Source: an uncultured Bacteroides sp. (GTDB taxonomy: Bacteria; Bacteroidota; Bacteroidia; Bacteroidales; Bacteroidaceae). From it: a stretch of 46,885 bases of DNA. The stretch lies in the NCBI GenBank assembly GCA_944322355.1, contig CALUOT010000015.1, positions 1-46,885 on the forward strand. Reading direction: 5' to 3'. Under the pieces are notes generated by a model. That model had not been told where the DNA came from, made no database searches, and saw only the letters and a list, made by a program, of their open reading frames with translations. Numbering within the stretch: position 1 is the stretch's first letter; each line of letters starts with the position of its first letter. Positions 17,733 through 25,871 of the stretch are shown here, one piece after another. The position numbers and the translations under genes were made by a program.

Positions 17733-18860
17733 ATGGCATTTGGAGCGACTAAAAGAGAACTGGGCGAAGTGTATACTCTCCTTCGTCTGGCAGCTGATGG
17801 AACAGTGTGTATGGGTACTCCTCAGGGGGAGAAAAATGAATCGGCTTGTCCGCTTGTAGCTTATATCCAGCGGGAAGAGCATGACGGTACTCGTCGTTAT
17901 TATGTAGAAGCAGATCACATCCGGGTTGTGTCAGGCGAAGCCGGGGCCGATGGGAAATTTGTCCCGCGGGCAGGAGAGGAGGAACGGTGTTTCTCCCGGA
18001 CTGACTTTGATGAAGCTGCCGGACGGATTCTTCAGTTGCTGAAGAGTGTTCCCGGTGAGGAAGTGGAAGTGCCCGATGAGATAGAAGGTTTTCTGGACGC
18101 TTTGCATATCTACCATCTCGAAGCTCAGACGAACGACCGGACAGACTTGAAAGTGGCTTTTTGGCATCAGGAAGCTTTTCCTGCGGGATTCATTGTGCGG
18201 TGCCGGTTGAGTCCCATGAATCCTTTGCTGGATGGAGGACGTACGGCTAACTTAAAATTGGAGCAGACGGGTGTGAAGTTTGCCGTTCCTACAGTCAATA
18301 AAGTGAATGCGCTTCCCGCTTCGCCTACCGAAGTGGCCGACCGGATGCGAATGATAGAACGCTTGGGAGGCGTGTTGAAGTATAGTGACGTGGCCGACCG
18401 GGTATTTCGGTGCAACCTGCTGATGATAGACCTTCACTTTCCTCGTTTGTTAGCCGAGATGGTTCGCCAGATGCATCTGGAAGGAACCACCCGTATCTCC
18501 GAGTTAACAGAACTAATGAAGCAGACCAATCCGTTGAAGATAAAGGAGGAACTCATCCAGAAGCATGGCTTTTATGAATATAAGATGAAACAGTTTTTGT
18601 TAGCTCTGGCTCTGGGGATGCGTCCGGCCAAAATCTTCAATGGCACAGATTCTGCCATCGAAGGTTTGTTGTTGGTGGACGGACAGGGCAACATTCTTTG
18701 CTATCACCAGTCGCGGCGGAAAGATTTTGCCGACTTCCTTTACTTGAACTCCCGCTTTGAGAAAGGTTCGTTGGAGAAAGACAAATACGGCTACTTGGAG
18801 CGCGAAAATGGTACTTGGTATTTCAAACTGAATGCCAAAATTGGGCTGGTGAAGCGATAA
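17733..18860 (+). CDS. HpaII-like restriction endonuclease family protein, orphan
   Basis: A 375-residue protein. From memory of the family, the N-terminus (ATKRELGEVYTLLRLAADG), the centre (RTDLKVAFW then GFIVRCRLSP and LLDGGRTANLKL, about 136-176) and especially the C-terminus (KQFLLALALGM, GNILCYHQSRRKDFADFL, and a closing LNAKIGL) resemble the HpaII type II restriction endonuclease family, and the length is similar. No methyltransferase lies nearby. At the expected PD-(D/E)xK active site the Lys of the family appears replaced (Val155-Arg-Cys-Arg158). It may be a domesticated or inactive nuclease; it is co-directional with the YigZ-type gene. The assignment is by eye and should be treated as probable. 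Confidence 0.6.
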   Translation: MAFGATKRELGEVYTLLRLAADGTVCMGTPQGEKNESACPLVAYIQREEHDGTRRYYVEADHIRVVSGEAGADGKFVPRAGEEERCFSRTDFDEAAGRILQLLKSVPGEEVEVPDEIEGFLDALHIYHLEAQTNDRTDLKVAFWHQEAFPAGFIVRCRLSPMNPLLDGGRTANLKLEQTGVKFAVPTVNKVNALPASPTEVADRMRMIERLGGVLKYSDVADRVFRCNLLMIDLHFPRLLAEMVRQMHLEGTTRISELTELMKQTNPLKIKEELIQKHGFYEYKMKQFLLALALGMRPAKIFNGTDSAIEGLLLVDGQGNILCYHQSRRKDFADFLYLNSRFEKGSLEKDKYGYLERENGTWYFKLNAKIGLVKR

Positions 18861-18872
18861 TCCATACCTATA

Positions 18873-20273
18873 TCACAGTGTTTCTTGTTTAAGGCGCTCA
18901 ACGTAGGCATCTATCCGATGCAGTTCGCCGGGAATGTTGATACGTTGAGGGCAGTGTGGCGAACACTGGTTGCAGCCGATACAATGGCTGGCCTGGCGTA
19001 GGCGGGGCACACTGCGGTCGTATCCCACCAAGTAGGCTCGCCGTGCCCGACGATAGTTTTCATCTTGCGAGCTTTCGGGGATATTCCCTTCATTCAGGCA
19101 CTTGTTGTAATGCAACAGGATGGCCGGAATATCGATGCCGTAAGGACAAGGCATACAATATTTGCAATCGTTGCAGGGAATGGTGTCGAATTGCATCATC
19201 AGTGTGGCTGTATCCTGTAGGAAACGAAATTCTTCATCGGTCAACGGCTTCAGTGGGGCATAGGTGCGCAGGTTATCTTGCAGGTGTTCCATTCGTGTCA
19301 TTCCGCTCAGCACGGTCAGTACATCGGGGAAGGAGCCGGCAAAACGGAAAGCCCACGAGGCTACACTTTGTTCCGGTTCGCGCTGTTTTAATCGGGCCAT
19401 GATATTATTCGGTACGTTGGACAGGCGTCCGCCTAGCAACGGTTCCATGATGATGGCCTGTATGCCCCGTTTTTGCAATTCTGTGTAGAGGTATTCGGCA
19501 TCTGTGTTGCGGGGATTGATTTGCTTGGCATATTTCCAGTCTAGGTAGTTTAGTTGGATTTGTACGAAGTTCCATTGATAGTAATCGTGACGCGACAGCA
19601 GGTAGTCGAATACTCGTATGTCACCGTGATAGGAGAAGCCCAGATTGCGTATCCGTCCTGCCCGGCGTTCTTCCAGCAGATATTCGAGCATGCCGTTGTC
19701 TATGTAGCGGGCGTTGAATTCTTCCATCGGTTTGTCTCCCATGCCGATGCCGTGCAACAGCAAGTAATCGATGTAGTCCACTTGGAGCTCTTTCATCGAG
19801 TTATGATACATGGCCTGCGAGGCTTCGAATGGCCATGAGGCAGGGGCGAAGTTGGATAGTTTGGTAGCCACGAAGTATGAATGGCGCGGGTGTCGGGCAA
19901 GGGCAATGCCTGTAGCATGTTCTGACTTTCCCCGGCAATAGGCGGGAGACGTATCGAAATAGTTGACTCCATGTTCTATGGCATAGCCCACCAATTGGTT
20001 TACCATTTCCTGATCTATTTCTTCATTGCCTTCACGGGCACTTCGACCGCCTACTGAGGGCAGGCGCATCATGCCAAAGCCTAAAAGCGACACTTTGTCG
20101 CCTGTTGAGCGATTGGTTCGGTAAGTCATTCCGTCGGTAGGAATTTCGCCGGATACGGAAGTGTTCGTATTGTCACCGCAAGCTGACAGACCGGTTGCTG
20201 CGACTCCGGCTACACCCATTGTTTTGAGAAAATCACGACGGGTGATTGTATGATTGTTCTGGGTATTTTTCAT
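18873..20273 (-). CDS. Tat-exported aldo/keto reductase with C-terminal ferredoxin domain
   Basis: A 466-residue protein starting with a twin-arginine signal (TRRDFLKTMG) and a possible lipobox (GLSAC), so it is exported folded. The aldo/keto reductase barrel has the usual catalytic residues: FDTSPAY (Asp, Tyr), ATKL (Lys) and LLLHG (His). A C-terminal ferredoxin-like domain has CNDCKYCMPCPYG and CIGCNQCSPHCPQ, ligands for two 4Fe-4S clusters. The start at 20273 begins the Tat signal; the longer frame to 20399 lies within the upstream gene. It follows that gene by 22 bp, so electrons may pass between the two; the substrate is unknown. Confidence 0.87.
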   Translation of the reverse strand: MKNTQNNHTITRRDFLKTMGVAGVAATGLSACGDNTNTSVSGEIPTDGMTYRTNRSTGDKVSLLGFGMMRLPSVGGRSAREGNEEIDQEMVNQLVGYAIEHGVNYFDTSPAYCRGKSEHATGIALARHPRHSYFVATKLSNFAPASWPFEASQAMYHNSMKELQVDYIDYLLLHGIGMGDKPMEEFNARYIDNGMLEYLLEERRAGRIRNLGFSYHGDIRVFDYLLSRHDYYQWNFVQIQLNYLDWKYAKQINPRNTDAEYLYTELQKRGIQAIIMEPLLGGRLSNVPNNIMARLKQREPEQSVASWAFRFAGSFPDVLTVLSGMTRMEHLQDNLRTYAPLKPLTDEEFRFLQDTATLMMQFDTIPCNDCKYCMPCPYGIDIPAILLHYNKCLNEGNIPESSQDENYRRARRAYLVGYDRSVPRLRQASHCIGCNQCSPHCPQRINIPGELHRIDAYVERLKQETL

Positions 20274-20295
20274 ACTTGCTTTTTTTATTCTTCGT

Positions 20296-21810
20296 TTATA
20301 TAATGCGATGGTCGGTATGCCCTTCCACATAGATGGCGCTGAAAGGCCGGGCAGGGCACAGATTTTCACAAGCACCACAGCCGATGCATCGTTCCTCATT
20401 CACTACCGGAATCTTAAGTGAATTGATATCATCGGGGTCAGAAGGTACCATTAATATGGCTCCGGCCGGGCAGTGGCGGGCACAGTTACCACATTCCACG
20501 CCATCGGTCAAGGGAATACAATTTTGTCTTACCCATACGGCATGTCCTATCTGCGTGGCTGATTTATCCGCGGTCGTAATCGGCAGGATAGCGCCTGCGG
20601 GGCAAACTTCACTGCATTTGGTACACTCCGGTCGACAGTAGCCGCGCTCGTAGGACATTTCGGGTTGCATCAGCTTCATTAAATCGGTGGAAGGACGAAG
20701 CACTTCGTTGGGGCACACCGATACGCATAGTTGACAGGCAGTGCAGTGACGGGCAAAGTTTCGGGCACTTAATGCTCCTGGGGGTACAAGGGGAGTAGCG
20801 CGTTTAGGTATTTTCTTATCTTCGATGACTGCCAGTCCGCCGTCCACCTTTTTTTCTTGTGCTTTTAAGGCAGCGGTAGTGGCAAGAAGGGCTGTGGCAG
20901 TGAGGAAAGAACGTCGTGATGTTTCTTTATTCCCTTGGGTGGATGTATTGGTTGTTTCTTTCTTTAACTCTTCTTTATGAGGAAAGGCTTGAGAGAAGCT
21001 TATAGCTCCATGTCGACATGTGTCAAGGCAGTCCATACATGTCACGCAACGACTGTGGTCTACTGTATGATGCTTGAAATCGATACAGGCTGCTTTACAC
21101 TTACGGGCACAGAGGCCGCAGTCTTTACACTTGGACTCATCAATCTGGATGCGCCACAGAGAGAAACGCGACAGGAATCCAAGTACTGTGCCTATGGGAC
21201 AGATGGTGTTGCAGTAAGTTCGTCCGTTTCGCCAAGCCAATGTGGTTATTATGATAAAAGTAAGTGCGGCAATCAGGAAAGTTGGTAGGCTTCTGAGCCA
21301 AACGGATGTCTCATAAAAAGCATAACTGTCTACCCGTTCGGCCAAGTAGGCCAATAAATTATTACCCCATTGGTAGAGCGGGGCAAAGAGATTGCTGACG
21401 ATACGTCCGTACGAACTGTAAGGTGCTAACAGGGCAACGAATGAACCTATACCTGCCACTAATGCTAAAATAAACGCTCCCAATACTGTGTAGCGCAATA
21501 CATTCTTGGCTGGTGAGTAAGAGAAGCGGTATTTCTTTTTCCTTCTTCGTCCGCTCAACCACGACACGACGTCTTGCATCACCCCCAATGGGCAAATGAT
21601 GGAACAATACACACGCCCCACAAGCAACGTCAGAATCACCAGCCCAAGGATGACACCCACATTCAATGCCAATAATGCCGGGAGGAATTGTAACTTGGCT
21701 GTCCACTCCAGCCACGCATGGATACTTCCCGTAAAGTCGAGAAACAGTAGCGTAACACAGGCGAAGAACAGTACGGCAAAAGTTAGTCTGATTTTACGTA
21801 ACATTTTCAT
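20296..21810 (-). CDS. NapH/NapG-like membrane multi-ferredoxin fusion
   Basis: A 504-residue protein. The N-terminal half has four to five membrane helices with CSIICPLG and CNTICPIG motifs of the NapH/MauN type, followed by two 4Fe-4S sites (CKDCGLCARKC, CVTCMDCLDTC). At about residue 298 comes an internal twin-arginine-like segment, SRRSFLTATALLATTAALKA, and then a second ferredoxin region with four more cysteine clusters ending CIGCGACENLCPARP, resembling NapG/MauM. The arrangement suggests a quinol-linked electron relay joining membrane and periplasmic parts in one chain. The aldo/keto reductase gene follows. Confidence 0.8.
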   Translation of the reverse strand: MKMLRKIRLTFAVLFFACVTLLFLDFTGSIHAWLEWTAKLQFLPALLALNVGVILGLVILTLLVGRVYCSIICPLGVMQDVVSWLSGRRRKKKYRFSYSPAKNVLRYTVLGAFILALVAGIGSFVALLAPYSSYGRIVSNLFAPLYQWGNNLLAYLAERVDSYAFYETSVWLRSLPTFLIAALTFIIITTLAWRNGRTYCNTICPIGTVLGFLSRFSLWRIQIDESKCKDCGLCARKCKAACIDFKHHTVDHSRCVTCMDCLDTCRHGAISFSQAFPHKEELKKETTNTSTQGNKETSRRSFLTATALLATTAALKAQEKKVDGGLAVIEDKKIPKRATPLVPPGALSARNFARHCTACQLCVSVCPNEVLRPSTDLMKLMQPEMSYERGYCRPECTKCSEVCPAGAILPITTADKSATQIGHAVWVRQNCIPLTDGVECGNCARHCPAGAILMVPSDPDDINSLKIPVVNEERCIGCGACENLCPARPFSAIYVEGHTDHRII

Positions 21811-21850
21811 ATGGCTCTATTCATATATATAAGGTAATTTTTTACTGGGA

Positions 21851-21858
21851 CAAAGATA
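21851..21858 (-). promoter_or_regulatory. -7 element of the NapH/NapG-like gene
   Basis: On the minus strand TATCTTTG (21858-21851) fits TAnnTTTG, 40 bp before the start codon; no -33 element at normal spacing is clear. Confidence 0.4.
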
Positions 21859-22125
21859 AATCAGAAATGGGATATATGATTATATACAAATTACAGATAG
21901 ACTTACCTATTTTACAGTTTCTTGATTCGATAAGAAAACTAATCCGCAGTCATTTACTTTTGTTGATATTCATGAATGGGGACAGAAAAGTTTTTCTTCC
22001 TATCCAGAATAGGTTTTGACGTGGTTTTTGAAGGTTGCAAACATAGAGGTCGAATGTTGCAACCATTAGCCCTTTAGGTTGCAAACATTCGGGGCTTAGG
22101 TTTGCAACCTTCATTGGGTGAGTTT
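21859..22125. other. Gene-free region between nadD and the ferredoxin fusion
   Basis: About 270 bp upstream of the ferredoxin-fusion promoter contain the 22-bp array D next to the nadD stop, and otherwise AT-rich sequence in which I see no gene or RNA. Confidence 0.5.
22030..22120. repeat. 22-bp-period palindromic array D (four units)
   Basis: Units start at 22033, 22055, 22077 and 22099. Each begins with a variant of the perfect palindrome GGTTGCAACC (GGTTGCAAACAT, TGTTGCAACC, GGTTGCAAACAT, GGTTTGCAACC), followed by about ten unrelated bases. The outermost copies form a perfect 13-bp inverted repeat, GAAGGTTGCAAAC (22030-22042) with GTTTGCAACCTTC (22100-22112). The array ends 6 bp from the nadD stop codon. 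Confidence 0.85.
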
Positions 22126-22695
22126 TTACCGGAAATAGTGTGTCATGATTTTTTTATAGACACGAGGGTGAAGGAAGTATCGGATGTCTTTGCCTTCGGC
22201 CAGAGCTTGGCGGATGAAGGTAGAGCTAATTTCGAATATAGGTGAGTGAACCAGTCGGACGTGTGAAGGGAGTTCTTCTTCATTTAACGGATAGCCGGGA
22301 CGGGGGTAGACGAGGAGGAAGTTCTCGGCCAGTAAACGTTCGGATTGATACCAGCGGGGAAAGGATAGCCAGTTGTCCGCTCCGATGATGAGATGAAACG
22401 TGTGCATGGGGTACGTTTCCTTAAGTTTGTCCAATGTGTGGATGGTATAGGAAGGGATGGGGAGGTGGAATTCGAAGTCGGAGGCGCGAAAACGCGGGTA
22501 GTCGGCTATGGCCAAGCGGACGAGTTCCAATCGTAGAGTATCGGGCAGGAGGTCTTGCCCCAGCTTGAAAGGATTACGCGGAGTGACGAGGAACCACACT
22601 TCGTCTATTTCTTCGAATTCGCAAAGATAGTTGGCCAATGCCAGATGCGCGATGTGTATGGGGTTGAACGACCCGCTGAAGATGCCGATGTGCAT
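22126..22695 (-). CDS. nadD: Nicotinate-nucleotide adenylyltransferase
   Basis: A 189-residue nucleotidyltransferase that converts nicotinate mononucleotide and ATP to deamido-NAD. The N-terminal [18 protein letters not shown] carries the (H/T)xGH-type site (here HIAH), and the C-terminal [28 protein letters not shown] is typical. The start MHIGIFSG is chosen since the beta-strand begins immediately; the longer frame overlaps the upstream small gene. It closes the yicC-gmk-small protein-nadD unit. Confidence 0.94.
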   Translation of the reverse strand: MHIGIFSGSFNPIHIAHLALANYLCEFEEIDEVWFLVTPRNPFKLGQDLLPDTLRLELVRLAIADYPRFRASDFEFHLPIPSYTIHTLDKLKETYPMHTFHLIIGADNWLSFPRWYQSERLLAENFLLVYPRPGYPLNEEELPSHVRLVHSPIFEISSTFIRQALAEGKDIRYFLHPRVYKKIMTHYFR

Positions 22696-22700
22696 GTGCG

Positions 22701-22940
22701 TCAAATCTTTTTGCCGTGCAGAACCCGCCAAGCCGTTATGGCATTGAACGTACAGATAATGGTTACCAGCAGCATGGCGATGGCTGTACTCATTTCCTTA
22801 TGGTAAAGAAATGCAATGCCTATGCCCAAGGCGCACAGGGCAAGGATGGTATTAATGACAAACAGGCACTTGTTAAGTCGTGGATTATTGTTGCGCGGAG
22901 CCAGTTGATTTTTGAGTCCGCCGTTTTCGTAATAGCTCAT
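22701..22940 (-). CDS. Small two-helix membrane protein, unknown function
   Basis: A 79-residue protein with a polar Asn-rich N-terminus (residues 1-22), then two hydrophobic segments, about 25-45 ([20 protein letters not shown]) and 52-70, and a short basic tail ending HGKKI. The stop is 5 bp before nadD and the start 14 bp after gmk, which supports it as a real operon member. I do not recognise a family. Confidence 0.7.
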   Translation of the reverse strand: MSYYENGGLKNQLAPRNNNPRLNKCLFVINTILALCALGIGIAFLYHKEMSTAIAMLLVTIICTFNAITAWRVLHGKKI

Positions 22941-22954
22941 AGTTAATTCTATTT

Positions 22955-23518
22955 TTATTGTTGTAAGAACTCCTTGATAATACTCAGTGCTTCGGCTTTG
23001 GCTTTTTCCAAATCATCGTTGATGATGATGTGGTCGAAACGCGGGGCAAAGGAGAGTTCGTACTCAGCCTTGGCTACACGGGCTTCGATGACTTTGGGTG
23101 CATCGGTGCCTCGATTCACCAGTCTTCGGCGAAGTTCGTCAATGGAAGGGGGCTGGATGAAGAGGGAAAGGGCACGTGCGCCGTAATATTGCTTAATGTT
23201 GCATCCACCTACGACATCTACGTCGAATACCACATTTTGTCCTTCATCGAGTTGTTTCTCTACTTGGGTTTTTAGTGTGCCATAGAAACGATCTTGATAG
23301 ACTTCTTCGTATTCAAGGAATTCGTCATTGGCTACGCGTTGACGGAACTCTTCCGGTGAGAGAAAGAAGTATTCCACTCCATTGCGTTCAGTGCCTCGGG
23401 GGGGACGACTGGTAGCTGAGATGGAGAAAGCAAGATTCAGCGGTTGAGCCAGCAGGTAGTTGATGAGGGTCGATTTACCCGAACCTGAGGGGGCTGAGAA
23501 GATGATAAGTTTTCCCAT
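22955..23518 (-). CDS. gmk: Guanylate kinase
   Basis: A 187-residue enzyme phosphorylating GMP to GDP. The P-loop FSAPSGSGKSTLINYL is at residues 6-21, and the GMP-binding region SATSRPPRGTERNGVEYFFLS at about 36-56. Length is slightly below that of E. coli Gmk. It starts 5 bp after the yicC stop, within the yicC-gmk-small protein-nadD unit, the usual neighbour arrangement for gmk. Confidence 0.95.
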   Translation of the reverse strand: MGKLIIFSAPSGSGKSTLINYLLAQPLNLAFSISATSRPPRGTERNGVEYFFLSPEEFRQRVANDEFLEYEEVYQDRFYGTLKTQVEKQLDEGQNVVFDVDVVGGCNIKQYYGARALSLFIQPPSIDELRRRLVNRGTDAPKVIEARVAKAEYELSFAPRFDHIIINDDLEKAKAEALSIIKEFLQQ

Positions 23519-23523
23519 AATGG

Positions 23524-24402
23524 TTACATTACATTTAATACTTGTTCTTTGATTTGTTCGAGTTCGTCCTTCATCTGCACCACAATTTTTTGCATTTCGG
23601 CATGATTGGACTTGCTTCCGAGGGTATTGATTTCGCGTCCCATTTCTTGGGCGATGAATCCCAATTTTTTGCCTTGCCCATATCCAGCCTCCAAGGTACT
23701 AATGAAGTAGGTCAGGTGATTACTGAGTCGTTGCTTTTCTTCGTTGATGTCGAGCTTCTCGATGTAGTAGATAAGCTCTTGCTCCAAGCGGTTTTTGTCG
23801 TAATCCACGCTCAGGGTCTTTTCCAGTGCGTCAGTGATGCGTTCTTTAATTTTCGTCACGCGTTCCTTTTCATAAGGCTCCACTTCGGCTAGTAGACGAG
23901 TGATGTTTGCTATCTTCTCGCGGAATTTCTTTTCGAGAGCCATGCCTTCTTGTTTGCGGAACTCTACCAGGTGAGCCAGGGCTTCTTCCATTACTTGGTG
24001 GGCGGCTTGCCATTCGTCTTCGGCCAGTTCTTGCATTTCGTTTTTGAGCATGACATCAGGTAAGCGCAGGAGAGTGCCAAACCAGTCTGCGGGTTGGGGT
24101 ATACCCGTGGCGTCGGATATTTCCTTGATGCGTTTATAGTAGGCGTTCACCAATTCTTGATTGATGGGGGTAGCCAGTTGTTCAGCCTCTTTCTTTTCTA
24201 CCCACAGGCTGAAGTCTACTTTACCCCTTTCCAGTGTACGTGCTATTTCGTTTCTGATTTCCATCTCTTTCTCGCGGTAAGCGGGAGCGATGCGTGTCGA
24301 CAAATCCATCGCTTTGCTATTGAGCGATTTTATCTCGACGTTGATTTTCTTATCCGGCAATTCGGCCACGGCTTTGCCATAGCCAGTCATTGATTGTATC
24401 AT
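23524..24402 (-). CDS. YicC-family protein (putative endoribonuclease)
   Basis: A 292-residue protein with the YicC N-terminal signature MIQSMTGYGKA and the C-terminal DUF1732 domain ending in EMGREINTLGSKSNHAEMQKIVVQMKDELE. E. coli YicC has been reported to be an endoribonuclease affecting small-RNA stability; the physiological role is still thinly known. It is first in the operon with gmk and nadD and is divergent from tsaB. Confidence 0.92.
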   Translation of the reverse strand: MIQSMTGYGKAVAELPDKKINVEIKSLNSKAMDLSTRIAPAYREKEMEIRNEIARTLERGKVDFSLWVEKKEAEQLATPINQELVNAYYKRIKEISDATGIPQPADWFGTLLRLPDVMLKNEMQELAEDEWQAAHQVMEEALAHLVEFRKQEGMALEKKFREKIANITRLLAEVEPYEKERVTKIKERITDALEKTLSVDYDKNRLEQELIYYIEKLDINEEKQRLSNHLTYFISTLEAGYGQGKKLGFIAQEMGREINTLGSKSNHAEMQKIVVQMKDELEQIKEQVLNVM

Positions 24403-24422
24403 AATGCTTCTTAACTTTTGCG

Positions 24423-24430
24423 CAAAAATA
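24423..24430 (-). promoter_or_regulatory. -7 element of the yicC-gmk unit
   Basis: On the minus strand TATTTTTG (24430-24423) fits TAnnTTTG, 20 bp before the yicC start codon. Confidence 0.5.
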
Positions 24431-24462
24431 CGGTATTATTTTAATTAGTGAAAATAATCCCG

Positions 24463-24470
24463 TAAATTTG
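24463..24470 (+). promoter_or_regulatory. -7 element of tsaB
   Basis: TAAATTTG fits TAnnTTTG and lies 30 bp before the tsaB ATG. With the opposite-strand element at 24423-24430 it makes a compact divergent promoter region of about 100 bp. Confidence 0.5.
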
Positions 24471-24500
24471 TCAGCTGATTTTAAAGAGGATTAGAATATT

Positions 24501-25196
24501 ATGTCATGTATCTTACATATTGAGACATCGACTTCTGCTTGCTCGGTAGCAGTAAGTCAGGATGGTCAGAATTTGTTCGAGCAGAAGGATTTGAATGGCC
24601 CTTCACACAATGTCGTACTGGGTGTATTTGTCGATGAGGCTTTGTCCTTTGCCGATAGTCACGCCCTGCCGCTGGATGCCGTAGCGGTGAGTTGCGGTCC
24701 GGGGTCGTATACGGGTTTACGTATCGGCGTGTCTATGGCCAAAGGCATTTGCTATGGGCGCAATCTTCCGCTTATCGGCTTGCCCACGCTTCAGGTGCAA
24801 TGTGTACCCGTGTTGCTCTATCACGACGAACTTCCCGAAGATGCTTTGCTTTGCCCTATGATAGACGCTCGGCGTATGGAGGTGTATGCTGCTATTTACG
24901 ATCGGGCTTTGCGTACGGTGCGTGAAACGAAAGCTGATATCGTGGAGGAGGATACTTATGCTGAGTTCCTCAACGAGCATCCGGTGTATTTTTTTGGAGA
25001 AGGCGCGGCCAAGTCGAAAGAGAGACTTAGTCATCCCAATGCGCATTTCATCGAAGGCATACGTCCTTTGGCCAGCATGATGTTTCCCTTGGCCGAGAAG
25101 GCTATAGCTTTAGGCGACTTTAAGGATGTGGCCTATTTTGAGCCTTTCTATTTAAAGGAATTTATCCCCGGAAAGCCGAAGAATCTCTTGGGTTGA
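24501..25196 (+). CDS. tsaB: tRNA threonylcarbamoyladenosine biosynthesis protein TsaB
   Basis: A 231-residue ASKHA-fold protein that with TsaD and TsaE transfers the threonylcarbamoyl group to A37 of ANN-decoding tRNAs. The N-terminal ILHIETSTSACSVAVSQDG and the SCGPGSYTGLRIGVSMAKGICYG segment (about 65-88) are diagnostic of TsaB. It is the first gene of the plus-strand run that continues into the DUF4290 gene and murA. Confidence 0.93.
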   Translation: MSCILHIETSTSACSVAVSQDGQNLFEQKDLNGPSHNVVLGVFVDEALSFADSHALPLDAVAVSCGPGSYTGLRIGVSMAKGICYGRNLPLIGLPTLQVQCVPVLLYHDELPEDALLCPMIDARRMEVYAAIYDRALRTVRETKADIVEEDTYAEFLNEHPVYFFGEGAAKSKERLSHPNAHFIEGIRPLASMMFPLAEKAIALGDFKDVAYFEPFYLKEFIPGKPKNLLG

Positions 25197-25234
25197 CCGA
25201 TTTTCATACTTAATAAATATATAATAGTTGTCTT

Positions 25235-25867
25235 ATGCAATATAATACTCAACAAAAGCGGATGCCCTTGCCCGAGTATGGGCGTAGTATTCAAAATATG
25301 GTAGATTATGCTTTGACCATCGAAGATCGTGCCGAACGTCAACGTTGTGCCGATACCATCATTAACATCATGGGCAATATGTTTCCCCATCTTCGTGATG
25401 TGCCTGAATTCAAACATAAATTGTGGGATCACCTGGCCATCATGTCTGACTTTAAGCTGGATATTGACTATCCGTACGAGGTGATTCGTAAGAGCGACTC
25501 CAAGCCCGACCCTATACCCTATCCGTCTACAACGATGCACTATCGGCATTATGGGCGTACGCTGGAGAACCTTATCCGCAAAGCTTGTGATTATCCTGAG
25601 GGCGAAGAAAAGCGTAACTTGGTAGCTCTTATCTGCAATCACATGAAGAAGGACTATATGACGTGGAACAAGGACACGGTGGATGATCGGAAGATTGCAG
25701 CCGATTTGGACGAGCTTTCGGGCGGACGTTTGCAGATGACGGATGATATTTTGCGTCTGATGGCCGAACGTATCGACTTGTATTATCGGCCGAGAGTTGC
25801 TTCGAACAACAATAATAACAGGAATAACGCAAACAACAACAATCATTCGAACAAGAAAAAGTCCTGA
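25235..25867 (+). CDS. DUF4290 protein with Asn-rich tail
   Basis: A 210-residue protein beginning MQYNTQQKRMPLPEYGRSIQNMV, typical of the DUF4290 family found in Bacteroidetes just before murA. The helical core spans about residues 10-185, without membrane segments. The last ~23 residues are an Asn/Ser/Lys-rich low-complexity tail. The stop is 4 bp before the murA ATG. No function is established; conserved linkage to murA suggests an envelope-related job, which is inference. Confidence 0.85.
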   Translation: MQYNTQQKRMPLPEYGRSIQNMVDYALTIEDRAERQRCADTIINIMGNMFPHLRDVPEFKHKLWDHLAIMSDFKLDIDYPYEVIRKSDSKPDPIPYPSTTMHYRHYGRTLENLIRKACDYPEGEEKRNLVALICNHMKKDYMTWNKDTVDDRKIAADLDELSGGRLQMTDDILRLMAERIDLYYRPRVASNNNNNRNNANNNNHSNKKKS

Positions 25868-25871
25868 TATC

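Noticed and set aside
17733-18860. A complete restriction-modification system
   Set aside because: No DNA methyltransferase is encoded anywhere in the window.
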